From Hyparrhenia diplandra (lineage: Eukaryota > Streptophyta > Magnoliopsida > Poales > Poaceae), in contig JADLZK010013182.1 of NCBI GenBank assembly GCA_015847255.1, forward strand, positions 100,484 to 164,483: a stretch of DNA of 64,000 nt, read 5' to 3'. The stretch's first letter is position 1; the number at the start of each line of letters is the position of its first letter. The notes under the pieces are model-generated. The model had not been told where the DNA came from and did not search any database. It was given only the letters and a program-made list of their open reading frames with translations. Of the stretch, positions 1 through 12,958 are shown piece by piece. A program made the position numbers and the translations under genes.

Positions 1-560
1 TTTCAAAAAGCAATTTGTCAGTGTTGTTTGGTGTTACTTGTTCCTTGACTGTTCAATGATGAATCTTTTTATTTACATCATTTGTGTATTTCGGCAGCAT
101 TAAGAGCATGCACCAACAATGAGGGGCCTTGCACGGGTGCTTTTAGTAATGCATGAAAAGTGGATGCTCCTATCATGCATGAAAAGTGGATGGCCTTTTC
201 ATTAGTGACCCTCTCGGTTAATGTTTGGGCAGTCCCGTGCAAAATCATCTGTATAATAGTTGACATGAGCAACACTCTGTTCCTAGTATAGACATTAGCT
301 TTTATTAAAAAATGCTGGAGTAATTACTCACAAAAAATGGTTTTAATTATTAATTTTTTGGTTTTGAGAATAATGAAAGTGTTATTTCTGTATTTTTTTT
401 CCATTGAGAACGGAAGTTCTATGCTGATATTGTAATATTATACTGTACTTTGATTTTTTATGAGCTGATTTTCAATCTTTTTATATTATAGTGTACTGGC
501 ACGCTGACTGGAATTTATGAGCTTATTTTCTATTATTTTATATTCTTTTCAGTTTTTTTT
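1..560. repeat. Segmental duplication block, copy 1 (upstream part)
   Basis: This AT-rich stretch resembles 31050-31250 (the TTACTTGTTCCT, GCAGCATTA and ATGCATGAAAA-type words occur in the same order). Its end (about 492-525, ACTGGCACGCTGACTGG) resembles 32313-32345. In the second copy a MULE separates the two parts; here they are contiguous. It is read as the upstream part of a duplicated unit that continues at 15880 with DUF538 copy 1. No gene is seen in it. Confidence 0.5.
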
Positions 561-615
561 TAAAAACAAACGGGAGGGGTTTGACCCCCTACTGTGCTTT
601 TATAAATTTAAAGTA

Positions 616-660
616 CTAGATGAATACCCCGCGCATTGCTGCGGGAATGCAGAGAAATTT
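616..660 (-). mobile_element. Helitron-like 3' terminus (isolated)
   Basis: Read on the minus strand, a GC-rich hairpin (CCGCAGCAATGCGCGG) is followed about 10 bp later by CTAG and T, the layout of a grass Helitron 3' end. No matching 5' TCTATAC-type end was found nearby, so only the terminus is called. Confidence 0.35.
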
Positions 661-861
661 TATATTACATTGGAGAAAAGCAAATACAGACGGGAGGGAA
701 AGATGACATGTCCTACCTACATATAGGTTTATTAGATGTGAAATCTAATCTTTGATGACGTGAATATGTATGGTGTTAGTGAAATGAGGGCAGTCCTAAT
801 GAAAGAAACCAGTAGTTTCTATAGCATAGGACACCACGCCAAAAAATTAATCCTTCCCATT

Positions 862-1208
862 CACTACACCTAAAGCTTCTATAGGGGCCGCTCAATTTGA
901 ACAGTAGGGGCTGAAAACCGCCCCGGTTTTCGAAACCGCCCCTAACTCTCCGTTCCTACAGTGGCAGCACTGTAGGGGCGGTTCCCTGAGCTGCCCCTAC
1001 TGTGGCCCTTGTAGGAGCAGCTAATAACACCAACCGCCCCTACCGTGGCCTCTAGGGGCGGTTCGTAACACCAGCTGCCCCTACTGTGCCTTCAGTAGGG
1101 GCGGCTGGTCTCCAGCAGACCCCAATGGCCACTGTAGGGGCGCCTGAAAAAGTGAACCGCCCCTAATCAAAAATAGGGCCGTTCCCATAGAAGGCTATTG
1201 TAGTAGTG
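862..1208. mobile_element. Miniature CACTA-like element with subterminal repeats
   Basis: The element starts CACTAC and ends GTAGTG. The two ends share an imperfect inverted repeat including CTTCTAT-GGG. The interior is about a dozen direct and inverted copies of TAGGGGCGG/CCGCCCCTA, the clustered subterminal motif that CACTA transposases bind. There is no reading frame, so it must be non-autonomous. The flanking triplets (ATT and AAT) do not match, so the exact boundary is uncertain. Confidence 0.6.
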
Positions 1209-2819
1209 AATCCATAAATTATATAGCATTGAGCATACAAATTGTAAATTAAATACAACACCAAAAACATATAGATCAATTGTGACAACTCTTTGGTAGT
1301 CACTTGCGTGGACATCTCACAATAATAAAAAAAGAACACGTGGATCAGCCATAAAACAATCTTCCAGCAAATCATCACCACCGGCAGAAAAAAACAGCTA
1401 TGCCGTTCAAAAGATCATTTGTTCATTTGCTATTTTACGATGTGTTTTACTATGGGAATTGCTATATCTCTTTCACAAGAAATTTACCTAACATTTCTTG
1501 CAACAAGCTAGACCCTTGGATCATCACCCAAGGGTGGGATACATCATCAGAACAAAACGCACATAACGGGTCCGCGAATTCAACCCAATAAACAAACCCG
1601 ACAGTTAACGGGCGCGAGTAACAGTAACAGTTCAACATCCAAAACCCGTTAACCAAGCCTGTGCTCATTTTGTTGCTTCGTCCTTGTTTGTCCTCCACTA
1701 TTCTCCGTTGTCCCCAACTGTCTTCATCTTCATGTCTAGGGACTATCGGCCCGTTCTCGATGCATTGTTATCCATTGTTGCATCCATTCCATGTCCTGAA
1801 AAGCCATTAAACAGCGGGTAGAGAACTGAGTGCACCTGAAAAGAACTCCGCTAATACTTTTTTTTTCTTGGAAGAAGTTTACAACATTACAACCATAAAG
1901 ATCAGCACTAACATCAATGACTTTGTTAACATAAGAGTGTCATATCATGCGTGCGGACAAACAACGGTACATTCATACGTACTACGTAGCATAACTTACA
2001 GCACATGATACAGCTACGAGAGAGCACAGTTAATCTTAAATATATTCAACCCTAGTTGTCAAGTTATTGCAGAGGTAATAAAATTACTGAAGTCAATTTT
2101 AAAAGGACACAAGAATTGGAAACCAAGATAGAGCTATTGAGAAGTACAACAAACACGGAGAATTGTCCGTCAACATATACACCTCGAGGTTGAGTAGATA
2201 CCACCAAGCACCAGACACGTTTCACATACCAATCAATATCGATCTAGAATCTCAAGCAGCATGCCATATCTCATCGACCGGGGACAGCTCGGCGCTTCAA
2301 GCTTGTTGACACGTTTTGCTGGTTGAGACCGACAAAACAGGATATAGCTGCTATTAGAACCATGCAAGCGAACTAAATTCTAAGTTCCAAACAAAGACTA
2401 TGGAACACACGGATACTCGGTGCTTGAGGCCACTTAGATATATAAGGTGCCTGCATTTCAAACCTCATCCGAACAAGTTTTGAGAGTCTCTCACTCAGTA
2501 TCAAGTTCTTCAACTGCTCTCCTTCTCCAGCATCACTGACAAATTTTAAAAGGGTAGAGCCATGTTAAATCTTCATCAAACATGTTAAAACATGACAAAT
2601 TTTAACATGTTTTGTTGTGTTCTATTCTTGTGCAAGCAGGATATCTACTAGTTCGTGCCATTAGAACATCACCGAAATATACCTTGTATAAACTAGGATC
2701 GTAAAACAAATACGCCCGATGCACAAGTTAATAGGACATCACACAAGTGATGCTGTGTGGTTCTTTGTCATTTGCTATGCACATATAGCTAGAAGGTGGT
2801 GACCTAGCACAAAGGACAA
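1209..2819. other. AT-rich intergenic DNA, no gene seen
   Basis: Only short reading frames without recognisable domains occur here. There is no terminal repeat pair or homopolymer-flanked insertion that I could delimit. Confidence 0.5.
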
Positions 2820-3540
2820 GATAAAGATTTTAACAATTTTAACAAAGCAAACAAGAGACAAGATAAAGACAAGGACAAGGGGCAATACAAGGCAATATAC
2901 AATACAATACAATACAATACAAGGGACAATACAATACAAGGGACAATCCAAACACAATTCGCAGGATCCCTGCGATGACTTTACGGAACGACCTCGAGGG
3001 GCCTCGCGCTTATTTTCATATAGGGAATCAAGCGATGTCATTTTGTATTGTCTGTCTTGTATCGAGGGTCCCTGTTTTTTGGACTATGAGATCTTGTTTG
3101 AAACAATTTTTTTAATTACAATGGACATAACAGCTGCGAATTTAACAATTTTAACAAAGCAAACAAGAGACAAGATAATTAACAATTTTAACAAAGCAAA
3201 CAAGAGACAAGATAAAGACAAGGACAAGGGACAATACAAGGCACAATAAAATACAATACAACACAAGACAAGGGACAACCAAACACAATTCGGAGGTCCC
3301 TGTGATGACTTCGTGTCTCGGCCTCGAGGGCCTAACGGCCCACTCGGCCTCGAAACGAAAGTGTTACTTTTCAAAAGGCGCCCTTGGCGCAAAGGTTTAT
3401 ATAGGGAATCAAGCGATGTCATTTTGTACTATGTGGTCTTGTGTCGCAGGTCTCTCGCTTGTTTTTAAACAATTTGTTTTTATTACAAGGGACAATACAG
3501 GAGAAAACATCGACATAAACAAGGTTCTGAAATTAACAAT
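2820..3540. repeat. Tandemly duplicated low-complexity block
   Basis: A unit beginning TTTTAACAATTTTAACAAAG, running through CAAGAGACAAGATAAAGACAAGG and (CAATA)n, then CCAAACACAATTCG, a CCTCGAGG-rich part and ATAGGGAATCAAGCGATGTC, occurs at about 2820-3060 and again at about 3135-3430. The first words are present a third time at 3138-3175. It looks like a diverged tandem duplication, possibly a piece of a retroelement LTR; no coding capacity is evident. Confidence 0.6.
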
Positions 3541-3555
3541 TTTTCTTTTTTTTGC

Positions 3556-3683
3556 GAGGTCCACATCCAAAGAGTTCATGAAATGGAAGAACCAGATTCT
3601 TTAATGCAGAATGGTCTTGGAAGTGATGATAATGCCATCCAACTTACTCAATTGTGTGAGCTAACAGCTACCACTCATGAGGT
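3556..3683 (+). other. Exon-like open stretch of unknown origin
   Basis: An open frame encodes an acidic peptide containing HEMEEPDSLMQNG and QLTQLCELTATTHE, and ends at GAG followed by GTAAAT, a plausible splice donor. No family was recognised. It could be a stranded exon carried by a transposon, or chance. Confidence 0.2.
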
Positions 3684-3904
3684 AAATTATATGCGAGAAT
3701 GCTTTTGAATGATTGTAACGGGTTTCAAAATAATGAAACTAGTTTCCATTTGACAAATTTTATGTTCTTGCCATTGAATGTTAAAAGGCACTAGTCATGC
3801 GATGATGATTTTCCCGGAGTTAGGGAAACTAGAGACCATGTCTAACTCCGGAGTTATACATGGTAACCCGGGAGAATCGGATAAATAATCACGTAGAGTA
3901 GACA

Positions 3905-4050
3905 AAAATGATCAAATGGTTGTTCACCTACCTTTATCCTTGGAAGCTCAAAGTGAAGCCCGTTTACTTATGTTTTCTCATATGAATCTCCTGTCTCCCA
4001 CTATTGGAGATCCTATTTGCGTGCCAACCCAAGACATGCTTATCGGACTT
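3905..4050 (+). pseudogene. rpoC1: Nuclear plastid-DNA fragment of rpoC1
   Basis: The plus-strand frame reads DQMVVHLPLSLEAQSEARLL and then MFSHMNLLSP, GDPICVPTQDMLIG. This is the conserved active-site-proximal segment of the plastid RNA polymerase beta' subunit, just after the NADFDGD metal-binding motif. Here the preceding residues are DKN rather than DGD, and the frame ends in a stop soon after QDMLIG, where plastid genes continue GLYVLT. It is a short, non-functional transfer of chloroplast DNA (NUPT). Family recognition is from memory of rpoC1; the exact edges are approximate. Confidence 0.75.
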
Positions 4051-7000
4051 CTTTCTAAGCCTCACATAATTTGAATTTCTCTCGACATTCCATGTTTTAA
4101 AACGGATCCTATAAAATATTTCGCTTTTCTATGATCATCTCTATTTTAGGTATTCGGGTCGGTTCTCAAATTGGAGCTCGAATGCACAAAGAAAGATCAG
4201 AACAACACGGGAGAAAATTCAAACACGAGGCACACCTGCACAAAATGGATTAGCTTGAGAAAAAGCCTCACGTGAAAAGGTACTAGCTAAACTTAATTAA
4301 ACTACTTCATTGTAGCTGATGGTGACAAGGCCGAAAGATAAACAAGCAAGCTAAATATTTGGCCAAACTAGAACAAAGACACACACGCACTAGGCGCTGC
4401 TCTGCTCTTCGACAAACTCAAGAAAAAATGACGAAGGCAAGGGACTGCACTCCAACTAGCACCGCAGCTTTGATTACAGTTCACGTGCAAATCAACAAGA
4501 GGTAAACTTTGACCAAAGAAAAGAGCAAGTGATGGGGCTGCACACCACAACAAGCTACGATGCTTTCAAGAAGAAGGGCCTCGCTCTTTGACCAAAGACT
4601 CGAAGCAACGAACCGACAATCAAGAGGCCACCACGAACGTAAATTTCACAGACGAGACAAGCACACCTGAAGCTAATGCACTCAAAGATGGAATACATGG
4701 TGGCAGGAAAATAAGCTTTTGACCAAACAAGATTAACTCACGCATAACCAAAAATCCTACGCACTCGACGAACTGAACTTAGCTACTGCAGCAGGCAAAA
4801 CCGAACCCCGCAAAATTCAATCTTCATACCGAAACTTGCTTTACGTAATCGTGCCTAGAACCGACGACTACTATTTAAAGAAAAAATATAGCACCTTGGT
4901 ATGCTACACGGAAGCTCAAGTGAATAAACAAACAACTAGCACTATTGGATGAAAATGACGTCTCAAGAAAATCCAAGCCAACGAGGATAAGCTAGCTAAG
5001 CACTCGTTGACTTCACTAACGAACCGGGAACAAGAAAATCTACCGCTGCGCTTTCAACAACCGACTGCATTTAATTGGATGAACAGCGGAGCAAATCAGA
5101 GATAGAGTCACTGGCAGGGAATCCACACGCGCTGACCAAGAAAAACAATTCAAGAACCGATGCAAGCTACTCATGTCAAATCATAGAGAAACAAGGAAAG
5201 CTAATCCTCTCAGCCAAGCAAAAATCACACACGCATGAGAAAGCAAAAAAGAATAGACATTGCAAATGTCAAATACTATAATTGCAACAATTCATATGTG
5301 CAATTTCTTCGCTAATAGAAGTGCAATCCAAAAATAGATACTAACAAGTACGATCTAAAGCGGGAGCTGCATTTTTAGTCAATTGATTTTCTTTTGAATG
5401 ACTACATGAACCACAAAAATACTTTTAGATAATAACAAAGTGTGGATTAGCAGCTACTATGAACCTATGGATGGTTCACCCAACAAATCATGATTGGTAT
5501 TTCAGAAAAAGACAAAAAAACAAAACTGATAGCAATTCGTATGGCAGACATACAGACTATTCCAACCATTCAATGATTTGACATATCTTTATTGTTGTTG
5601 TCAAGTTTTGCATCATGTCATGGATGACTTCAAAATAGAAATATAGAACATCTACATCTACACAAAGACAGGATACTAACACTTGATTCACGGTATGGTG
5701 GCATAAACGACAACCATTGCTTGCTCTCCTCACTTGTTGAGTCCACTAGTGTTTGTAGGAGGGAGCTCTTGGACGTAAGAGGGAACTATGCATGTTTGAA
5801 ACAGGAGACATCTACGATCAATCATTACTCACTAGTTCAATCACAGTTCAATAGGACACATCAGCCATGGTTCAACCATCATCGATTCTTATGAAGCCTC
5901 TGTCAAGAACACCTATGTATGAATTATTTCTTCCAACAGATTGTAAGACAAGACATTGACAATCAAGAATTCAACCAGAGTTTTGCAGTTCTTGGACCGA
6001 GACTTCAAACATGTTTGGAAGATTGAGATTGGTGGTACCTTGTGAAGGTAAAACTTGACATCCCCTACAGGGATAACAATATCCATTGCCAGCTCGGTTG
6101 TAATAAACCCGAAAACCAGTTAAGAAAGGATTAATTCAATCGTTTGCAATGTTCTTTAGTACCATAAAAATGAGGAAAGCAGGAATGTGAAATTTAAAAA
6201 AAATAGTAATGAGGATAATCTATAGAAAATCCCAAAATTTGTCTAAGAAAAATTATTAACACAAAGATAACTAACAATTTATAATTGATTCTATAGTTAA
6301 ACAAGGACAAAATTTTGACCTGTGTTCAAACAAATACAATTAACAAATGAAGGCATAATTATTTGTAGATGAAACAATACAATAATAATAATAGAATTTT
6401 AATTCATAGATGAGAAAATTGCACATTTAAATTAGTGCAACTATTATTACTTGAAAATGCAATAAGATTGTTTATGTACTCGGTTTTGCTTAAACCGAAA
6501 GGCTGATAAGAACTACATATTTTTAATGTTCTCTGTCAAAGCAATGGATAATGGCGGCAGGAAAATGCATGGACACGCTTAATTGTAAATATTGGCTAAA
6601 TATATCCATTGCCGGTGGGGAGGAAGGGTTAGCGGCAACAAGAAAACAATAAACAACCTAGAATATATTCACATAAGCGGCGAGGAGCAGCGTCAAGATT
6701 CCTGTTTCAAACAAGTTGAGGTATGTACATTCAAAAAAAGAACACGGTAGGTAAATGGGAGAGATGTAATGGGTACTAATCATTAATCAACACAAAGAGC
6801 ATGGAAAATTTTTTATTCATATGTGAAGCATCAAGCGGTGTGTTTTCAGGTCATGCTACTTAGTATAAATTTTTTACTTGGATCTGCGGCTCGGGGATGG
6901 CGCTGACCTAAAACAACATTGTGAGCCTGACGGTGTCCGAGTGCAGATTAGGTCCAGCATGATCACGCCTCCAGTGATCTATCCCTACAAGCAACAAGGC

Positions 7001-9067
7001 ACAACAAAAGAGCATGGCATCAATTAGTAGTTACTAACTAAAAGACACAAAAATGCAGATGACTTCTTTCTCTTCTCACAATAGTTGAGACTCTACACTA
7101 TTTCAAATTATTCTTTTCATACAAATCATGAAGGTATATTATGATTACATATATTGAAAAGCAAACCAAAAAAAGGAAGGTTCAGTTGTGACATGGGCTC
7201 ATGCTCTGTGGCATGAGAGATGAACAGATGGCAAGTACAGATAGGGAGGCATTACCACAACAGCTACTCTGGTAAATGTGGAACAATGTATGCCTACATT
7301 ACAGGTAACTACACAACATCACACACAAGTTCATTAAAATTCCACATATTGCACATGATCATAACTAAAATTGCAATGCTCATTACTTGCAATTTACATT
7401 ATTGGTGATCGCAATATATGCCTTTGATCAAGTAAGCAACCTAAGATAAATATTTACTATGAATACTCATCAGGACGGGGATAAATATTTTCAAAGACAG
7501 TATGTCTCCTCTCACCTGGACAGAGAAAAGCTTAGATTTACTCTGATGCACTCACAAAACAAATAATAGCTCAGATGTACATAATACATTCAGGACAAAT
7601 GGATCTAACAAGCTAATTAGTTCAAGTTTCATGATCCATATACCAAGCATATTCATACAACCAAATTGCATATAGTCAAAACTACAATTGCGGTGATCTA
7701 TACTTTGCAATTTACATTATTCTTGTTTTGCAATTATTTAAATGTTTTTTGGCTTTCATGAACCGGGAAGATTAATAGGAATAAAACATAACCAAGTGAG
7801 TGATAATGAAATTGTTTCGGTCATGCATTGCTAACAAGTCAATCGTTCACATGGTGACATTCTATATCATCGTGCCCTTTGGTTGAGGAAAGAAATGATG
7901 ACCAGTCAATTGGACTCATGATAAACCATAAATGGCGGAGTTGCCAGCTTGAGTTGAGGAAAGAAATGATTGACTCTACCTAAACTCATGTCTACTACTA
8001 GAGTACTAGTGTCTGATGACAACAATACAGAGAACACGCAAGCCTAAACATGAGTCTGACGAATCCATTCTGAAATGAACTTTGTACAACCACAACTCGT
8101 CGTAGCTCAGCCCGTCGCGGAACAACCACACCCCACAGCCCACCGCAGCACAGGGCCCCGAGGATCCGCTCCAACCACCCGCCGCGGCACAAACACAGCT
8201 CGTCGCATCTCAGCTCGCCGTAGAACAACCACAATCTATCGCCAATTCGATCCTCCATAGAATCGAACCACAAACACCATGAAAATCCTATCAACCTACT
8301 AAGAACCAGATCAGAAACACCTCAGAAAGTCCCTAACAAAAGAGCTCAAATCAAGGGAGAGGGAAAGCTGAGCCGGGTGCCGCGTCCCGGCATTTCTAGA
8401 ATAGAGACCGTTGAAGGCACAACTAGCAATAACAACATTTCTAAAATAATTCACTACTTTGAATAGCTCACTGAACCAACAAACTGAAATTTTGAATCTA
8501 TCGCAGCCGGTCAGTAACTGGTCCCAGTGACACCAAACTAAACTAAACCAGGAAATACCACAAATAACACCAAATTAAATCAAACACAATTAGAGTATTG
8601 CAATTTGCAATCAAATCCTACACAATTGTACTGGTGTGTATTCATAGGGGTGAGTGTACATGCATGCATGCATGCATGAGTTTCTGCGTCTGCACTGTGA
8701 TCAATTGAATCTAGTTACCTATTCCCTGCTGTTCTTCTCATATCCACGTCATCACTGGTACCTAAACCTCGTCCCACGGTCCTCGGGGCCTGGAAACGTC
8801 AACGTCGACCCTGACCCAGGTACGTGGGGTCACGTTTGACCTTGCTGTGTAAAAACCTCTAGCAAATAGCGCACCTACCACGTTCCTTGACCTCATCAAC
8901 CCAGAAGGCAGGAAGTTTATGACTATGATTGCGGCCTTGTAGGTAAACACAAATACTATCAAATCAAACTAGAGTATAACTCATCAAGCACTATCTTTTT
9001 CACTCTATAAACAAATGAGAAACATCATGTCTATGAAAACTGTATCAAATCTGAATCATCAACTCAC
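4051..9067. other. Intergenic DNA without recognised genes
   Basis: AT-rich sequence with short unsupported reading frames. Visible local structure is an ATGC microsatellite (8656-8678), a run of CAACCACA/CTCGTCG-type imperfect repeats (8075-8240), and repeated TTTGACCAAA words at 4500-4740. The 8760-8960 stretch is open on both strands for 60-66 codons but matches nothing I know. Exons of the RecQ-like relic downstream of 9068 were looked for on the minus strand and not found. Confidence 0.5.
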
Positions 9068-10890
9068 CGCAATTTGACAGCTTTCCATCTCTACCCGCAC
9101 GACCAGCTTCTTGATAGTATGCTTCTAAACTCTGGACAAATCAATTAAACACTTGGTAGAACTCAGAAAAAAGTTTAAAAAAATGAAACAAAAAAAAAGG
9201 CACGCCAATAGGTGATGTATCTGAAAACCTGAACCCTAAGAGTGCCTGTATTCTACTAACCAAATCATACTGTTTCTGCCATGATGATTTATCAATAATC
9301 CAAACAAGCAACCTAGCTTTAAACCTTTTTAGCATATGCAGACATTTGATCCCTTAATAACAACCAAAAATAAATGCAAAAAAGAGAACTAGAGAAGTAA
9401 TAAGCAGTCAACACCCAAAATGTTCATATTGCAATTTTGCTGTATGACAACTCTCTGATCCCCTTAACTGCCACTACCGTAAACTCCTAGGTTGGAGGCA
9501 CACATTTACAGGTTCAGGTGTGTAATCCAATGGATAAACATAATAGATACATTTGCAAACAAGTTTGTACAGTATCTACTTCTATCACTTATGAACAGCA
9601 CAATTTATCATGCAATTTCACCAAACAAGAGTGTGAAATGACATGAACAGTGTCTGGAAGTTAATCAAGAAGTACTAAAGACCAGACTAACCTGCGGTAA
9701 ACCGTAGTGAATAATTCGTCTGACATTTGATTTGTCAATTCCCATGCCTTGGTAGCCACCACAACCTACATGGAGAGATAGGTCACTAGAGTAGAGGGGA
9801 AGAACAGTAGGGTTCAACAAAGTGTGGCAGATGTAGACTTGGTAGACATGGACAGAAAATACAGAAAACTTGTACAGGCATGACTTCAGATAGAGTATAA
9901 TGTTTACTCATAAAAAAATAAGATGGTGTACCAGTTATGACTTACGAGAACAAGAACTTTATATCTTCTTAACAAATAGAGATGTGAATAGTGATTTTGC
10001 TCATGGCTCTGAACTTAATTATGTAACTCAAGGAATTACATAGGAGCGTAAGATTTCAAATATCTCTACAAGCTAGAACATTATTATATTACTAAACAAT
10101 CACTTCAGCAATGTAATGCTGAATATTGAATACAGGTGAAATAACTTATGCACAAATATTTCAATATAATTAAATTACATATTACCAACTTTATCATATA
10201 TAGAGTCCCAAATTGGTAAAATAGGCCGCCACACATAGTATATAAGATCCATAAAGCAAGAACCGACAAAATACCGACTACATCTAGTGAAGATTCAAGT
10301 AACTCATCAAGCATGGGCGCAGCATATCGAATTTCATTTCATTTCTCATTTTAATTCAAGCCATTTTTTCTCATGGATTGGAACAGCCTAGTAAACAAAG
10401 GTTTGAACGAGCAATAGGCACTAACAGATAGTATTATTGAAATATCAAAAGAGCACGCTCATTTGAAACATATATATAATCGACAAGTCCACTTAGACCT
10501 ATCCAAGCCAACTGCATCTCAATTCCCCCAACAAGTATTCCTAACACATTCAAGATGGAAGTGTCACATACTACAGATACTAAGTTACCGATATCCGAAG
10601 AAAGGGTAAATAAGAATACACATCAACCATCTATTACTTCAGGATCTCTAACGAAAATACAAAGCTCTCATTCAAGCATAATCGATGTTTCACGGACAAA
10701 AGGCAGAAAATGAGCATGTGGAAATTTCATCTAGTAACGAAGAGGTGCATATAACATTGTCGATCATATCCGAGATAGAAGTATAGAATAGAAATAAACT
10801 AAGACAACATTTACTACCTGTAAGTCGTTTTGCAATGAAACCGCTGATGCACCTGCCTCAAATGGGATTTAGGCATCCGAAAAAGAAGTG
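9068..10890 (-). pseudogene. RecQ-type DNA helicase relic (RecQ-sim-like), three exons
   Basis: Three minus-strand exons with GT/AG edges encode consecutive parts of the second RecA domain of a RecQ helicase. Exon at about 10890-10818 contains MPKSHLRQVHQ; exon 9765-9692 contains VVVATKA then MGIDKSNVRRIIHYGLPQ (motif V); exon 9131-9068 contains SLEAYYQEAGRAGRDGKLSN (motif VI, arginine finger region). RecQ helicases unwind DNA during recombination and repair in the nucleus. The gene is dead: the motif V exon is 74 nt where 81 are expected, lacking 7 nt between ATKA and MGID, and the first exon is out of frame after VHQRFH. The N-terminal ATPase half was not found. Closest resemblance, from memory, is the plant RecQ-sim group. 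Confidence 0.75.
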
Positions 10891-11500
10891 TCGATAGCTC
10901 CAAACTAATTACAAGGTGTCAATATTAAGAGAATAGATAATCTAATCAGGAAAACTACAATTTGCAGACAACTTCTAGAAGATTAGGATGTATGAACAAA
11001 TGGTTCACAAATCACACTTATTTTTTCCACACGAGGCAAGACCCCATTCCCATTTCATGAAACGGAAATACGAGTTTTAACTCATTACGGACTTAGACGT
11101 AAAGCAAAGACACGGACTGAGCCCCTATGCATAGCTACTAGCTAATCTTTGGGAAAACCAGACTAGAGAAAGGAGACAAGTAAGTTTGAATTATTACAGA
11201 ATGACACTAGAGGTCGAGAGCCATGCTCCTGCCTCCAACCATCTTAACGACGTTACGGTGATTAACTGGACCCTTCGAAGGCATTCCTAGTCAGAGGGAC
11301 TGAACTAACAGTTAGAGAAAGTGAACAAAGCAAGCATTCGGACTTCCCCGGTCGTCTCCATTATCATCCCTGTTGTGCTTCAAAACAAATCACACTTATT
11401 GATTCCCTTTTCTCTAAGAGGGAGGACGAGTTCATTACGCATACTACAGAAAAACAATGATGATTATATCTGCTGTTTAATGATGAAATCAAGGGATCGG
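10891..11500. other. Intergenic DNA, nothing recognised
   Basis: AT-rich sequence upstream (in minus orientation) of the helicase relic. No supported exon, repeat or element end was seen. Confidence 0.4.
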
Positions 11501-12958
11501 ACGGGGCGGACTTATCGGTTCATCGCCGAGGTGTTGCCAACCCTAAGAACAAGGAGACGCACGAGGGGGTCGGTCAGAACGACGACGCCGGCTGGATCGA
11601 GCCCGCCACCACCGGATCGACCCCCCCGCCGCTGGATCGACGCAGCCGGGCCGCGTCGAGCCCAAAGATCGGATTCGCCTTGGTCGCCGAATGGGAGCTC
11701 GCCCGCCGGATTGGCCCGTCGCGGCTGGCCCACTCACGCCGCTCCTCCAGCCGGGGGCATCTTGGTGCTGAAGCGGAGGAGAAAGAGATGCGCCCGAGCG
11801 AGCGCCACGGGCAGCCGGCCGGTGCTCGCGCCGGGATACCGATGCCCGGGGAACCGCAGGGAGATGGAGGAGAGCCGGCAGAGATGTAGGAGTGGAAGAG
11901 GAGAGAGTGACAGGCAATGCATGCAGAGGAGCGGACTGAAAAGAACAAGCAAACCCGATAACAATGACGGACCCAACAACACATCGGACCCGACAACCGG
12001 CCCTCGAGTGGCCTTCGCCGCTGCCGCGGGGGGCAACATGTGTCGCCACCGGACGTTGCAAGAGAGAGATCGACATTTTCTTTCAACAGATAGATAGGAA
12101 AAGTGTTTTACTATTTTCTATGAATTTTTAAAGTTCCAGCCTTTTTACCAGAAAAGAAAATATTCAACTGAAATAGAAAAACATTTTTGCATTGGGAACC
12201 CTAGAGTTTCCAAAAATCGGGTAAGCCTAGATCCGGAAACTCTTATCTCTAGCCATCTTGCATCAGGAACCCTAGAAAGAGTTTCTAATTAATTTTCACC
12301 ATTCTCTTTCCTTGCATGGAATGTAATCGAGCAGAGGCCGGTAAATCCAGATCCGCTCCATCCCCATCGGCCCGACCAGCCGCCCTAAGGTCGTCGAGCG
12401 GTGGGGACTGGGGAAGACCAGCGTGCCCGTGCCTCGTCTTCATCCAGTGATGCATCCAAAGCAGCAGAGGGGCGGCGGGATTACCGGGCGGAAGGAGCGG
12501 GCGGGAGGCGGGAGCCGGAGCAGCGCGGAGGAAGGGCGCTTTGGGAAATCACCTGAGGAGCCGGGCGCAGAGGTAGGGCGCTCGAGGGCAGGGGCCGTAG
12601 TGGAAGTGGATGGGGACGGTCGGCATATATGCGCTGGATGACGGGGATGAAGGCGAGAGTAGGGAAAGCCAAACGGCAAGAGGAAGGGAAAGAGGCCACC
12701 AGATGCGAATGGATGCGTATCCAGATGAACCGACGGGAGGGATGATGACGTGCGGAAGGAGCTCAACAGCCAGCGAAGCCGGGCAAACACCGCAGCCGGT
12801 GTGGGTGGGGAATCGGAGTTGGGAAGGGGCGACCGCCCGCAGCAAGCGGGTGGGCAAGACGGGCTCGGCAGGGGAATTTTGTCGTCGCGTGAGTTGGGAG
12901 GGATGACGCGGCTTCAGCCGAGAACTTCTCTCGATGGGGGTTTCCTTTATAGGAGTTA
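11500..12958. other. GC-rich islands with long chance frames
   Basis: Two GC-rich islands (about 11500-12080 and 12330-12950) are open in several frames on both strands, the longest 258 codons at 11321-12097 plus. Their proline/arginine/serine-rich translations show no domain. Between them GGAACCCTAGA occurs twice (12195 and 12265). They could be remnants of GC-rich first exons of grass genes or captured DNA in an unrecognised element; I do not call a gene. Confidence 0.3.

Noticed and set aside
2880..2950. CRISPR-like spacing in repeated CAATACAA units
   Set aside because: Short pentamer low-complexity run in plant DNA, with no repeat-spacer regularity.
8762..8962. 66-codon minus frame (contains PSGLMRSRNVVGALFARG) as a gene fragment
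   Set aside because: It is open on both strands and matched no family I could name; too short to call.
11321..12097. 258-codon plus-strand frame
   Set aside because: Open on the opposite strand too, low-complexity Arg/Pro/Ser content, no recognisable domain or gene structure.
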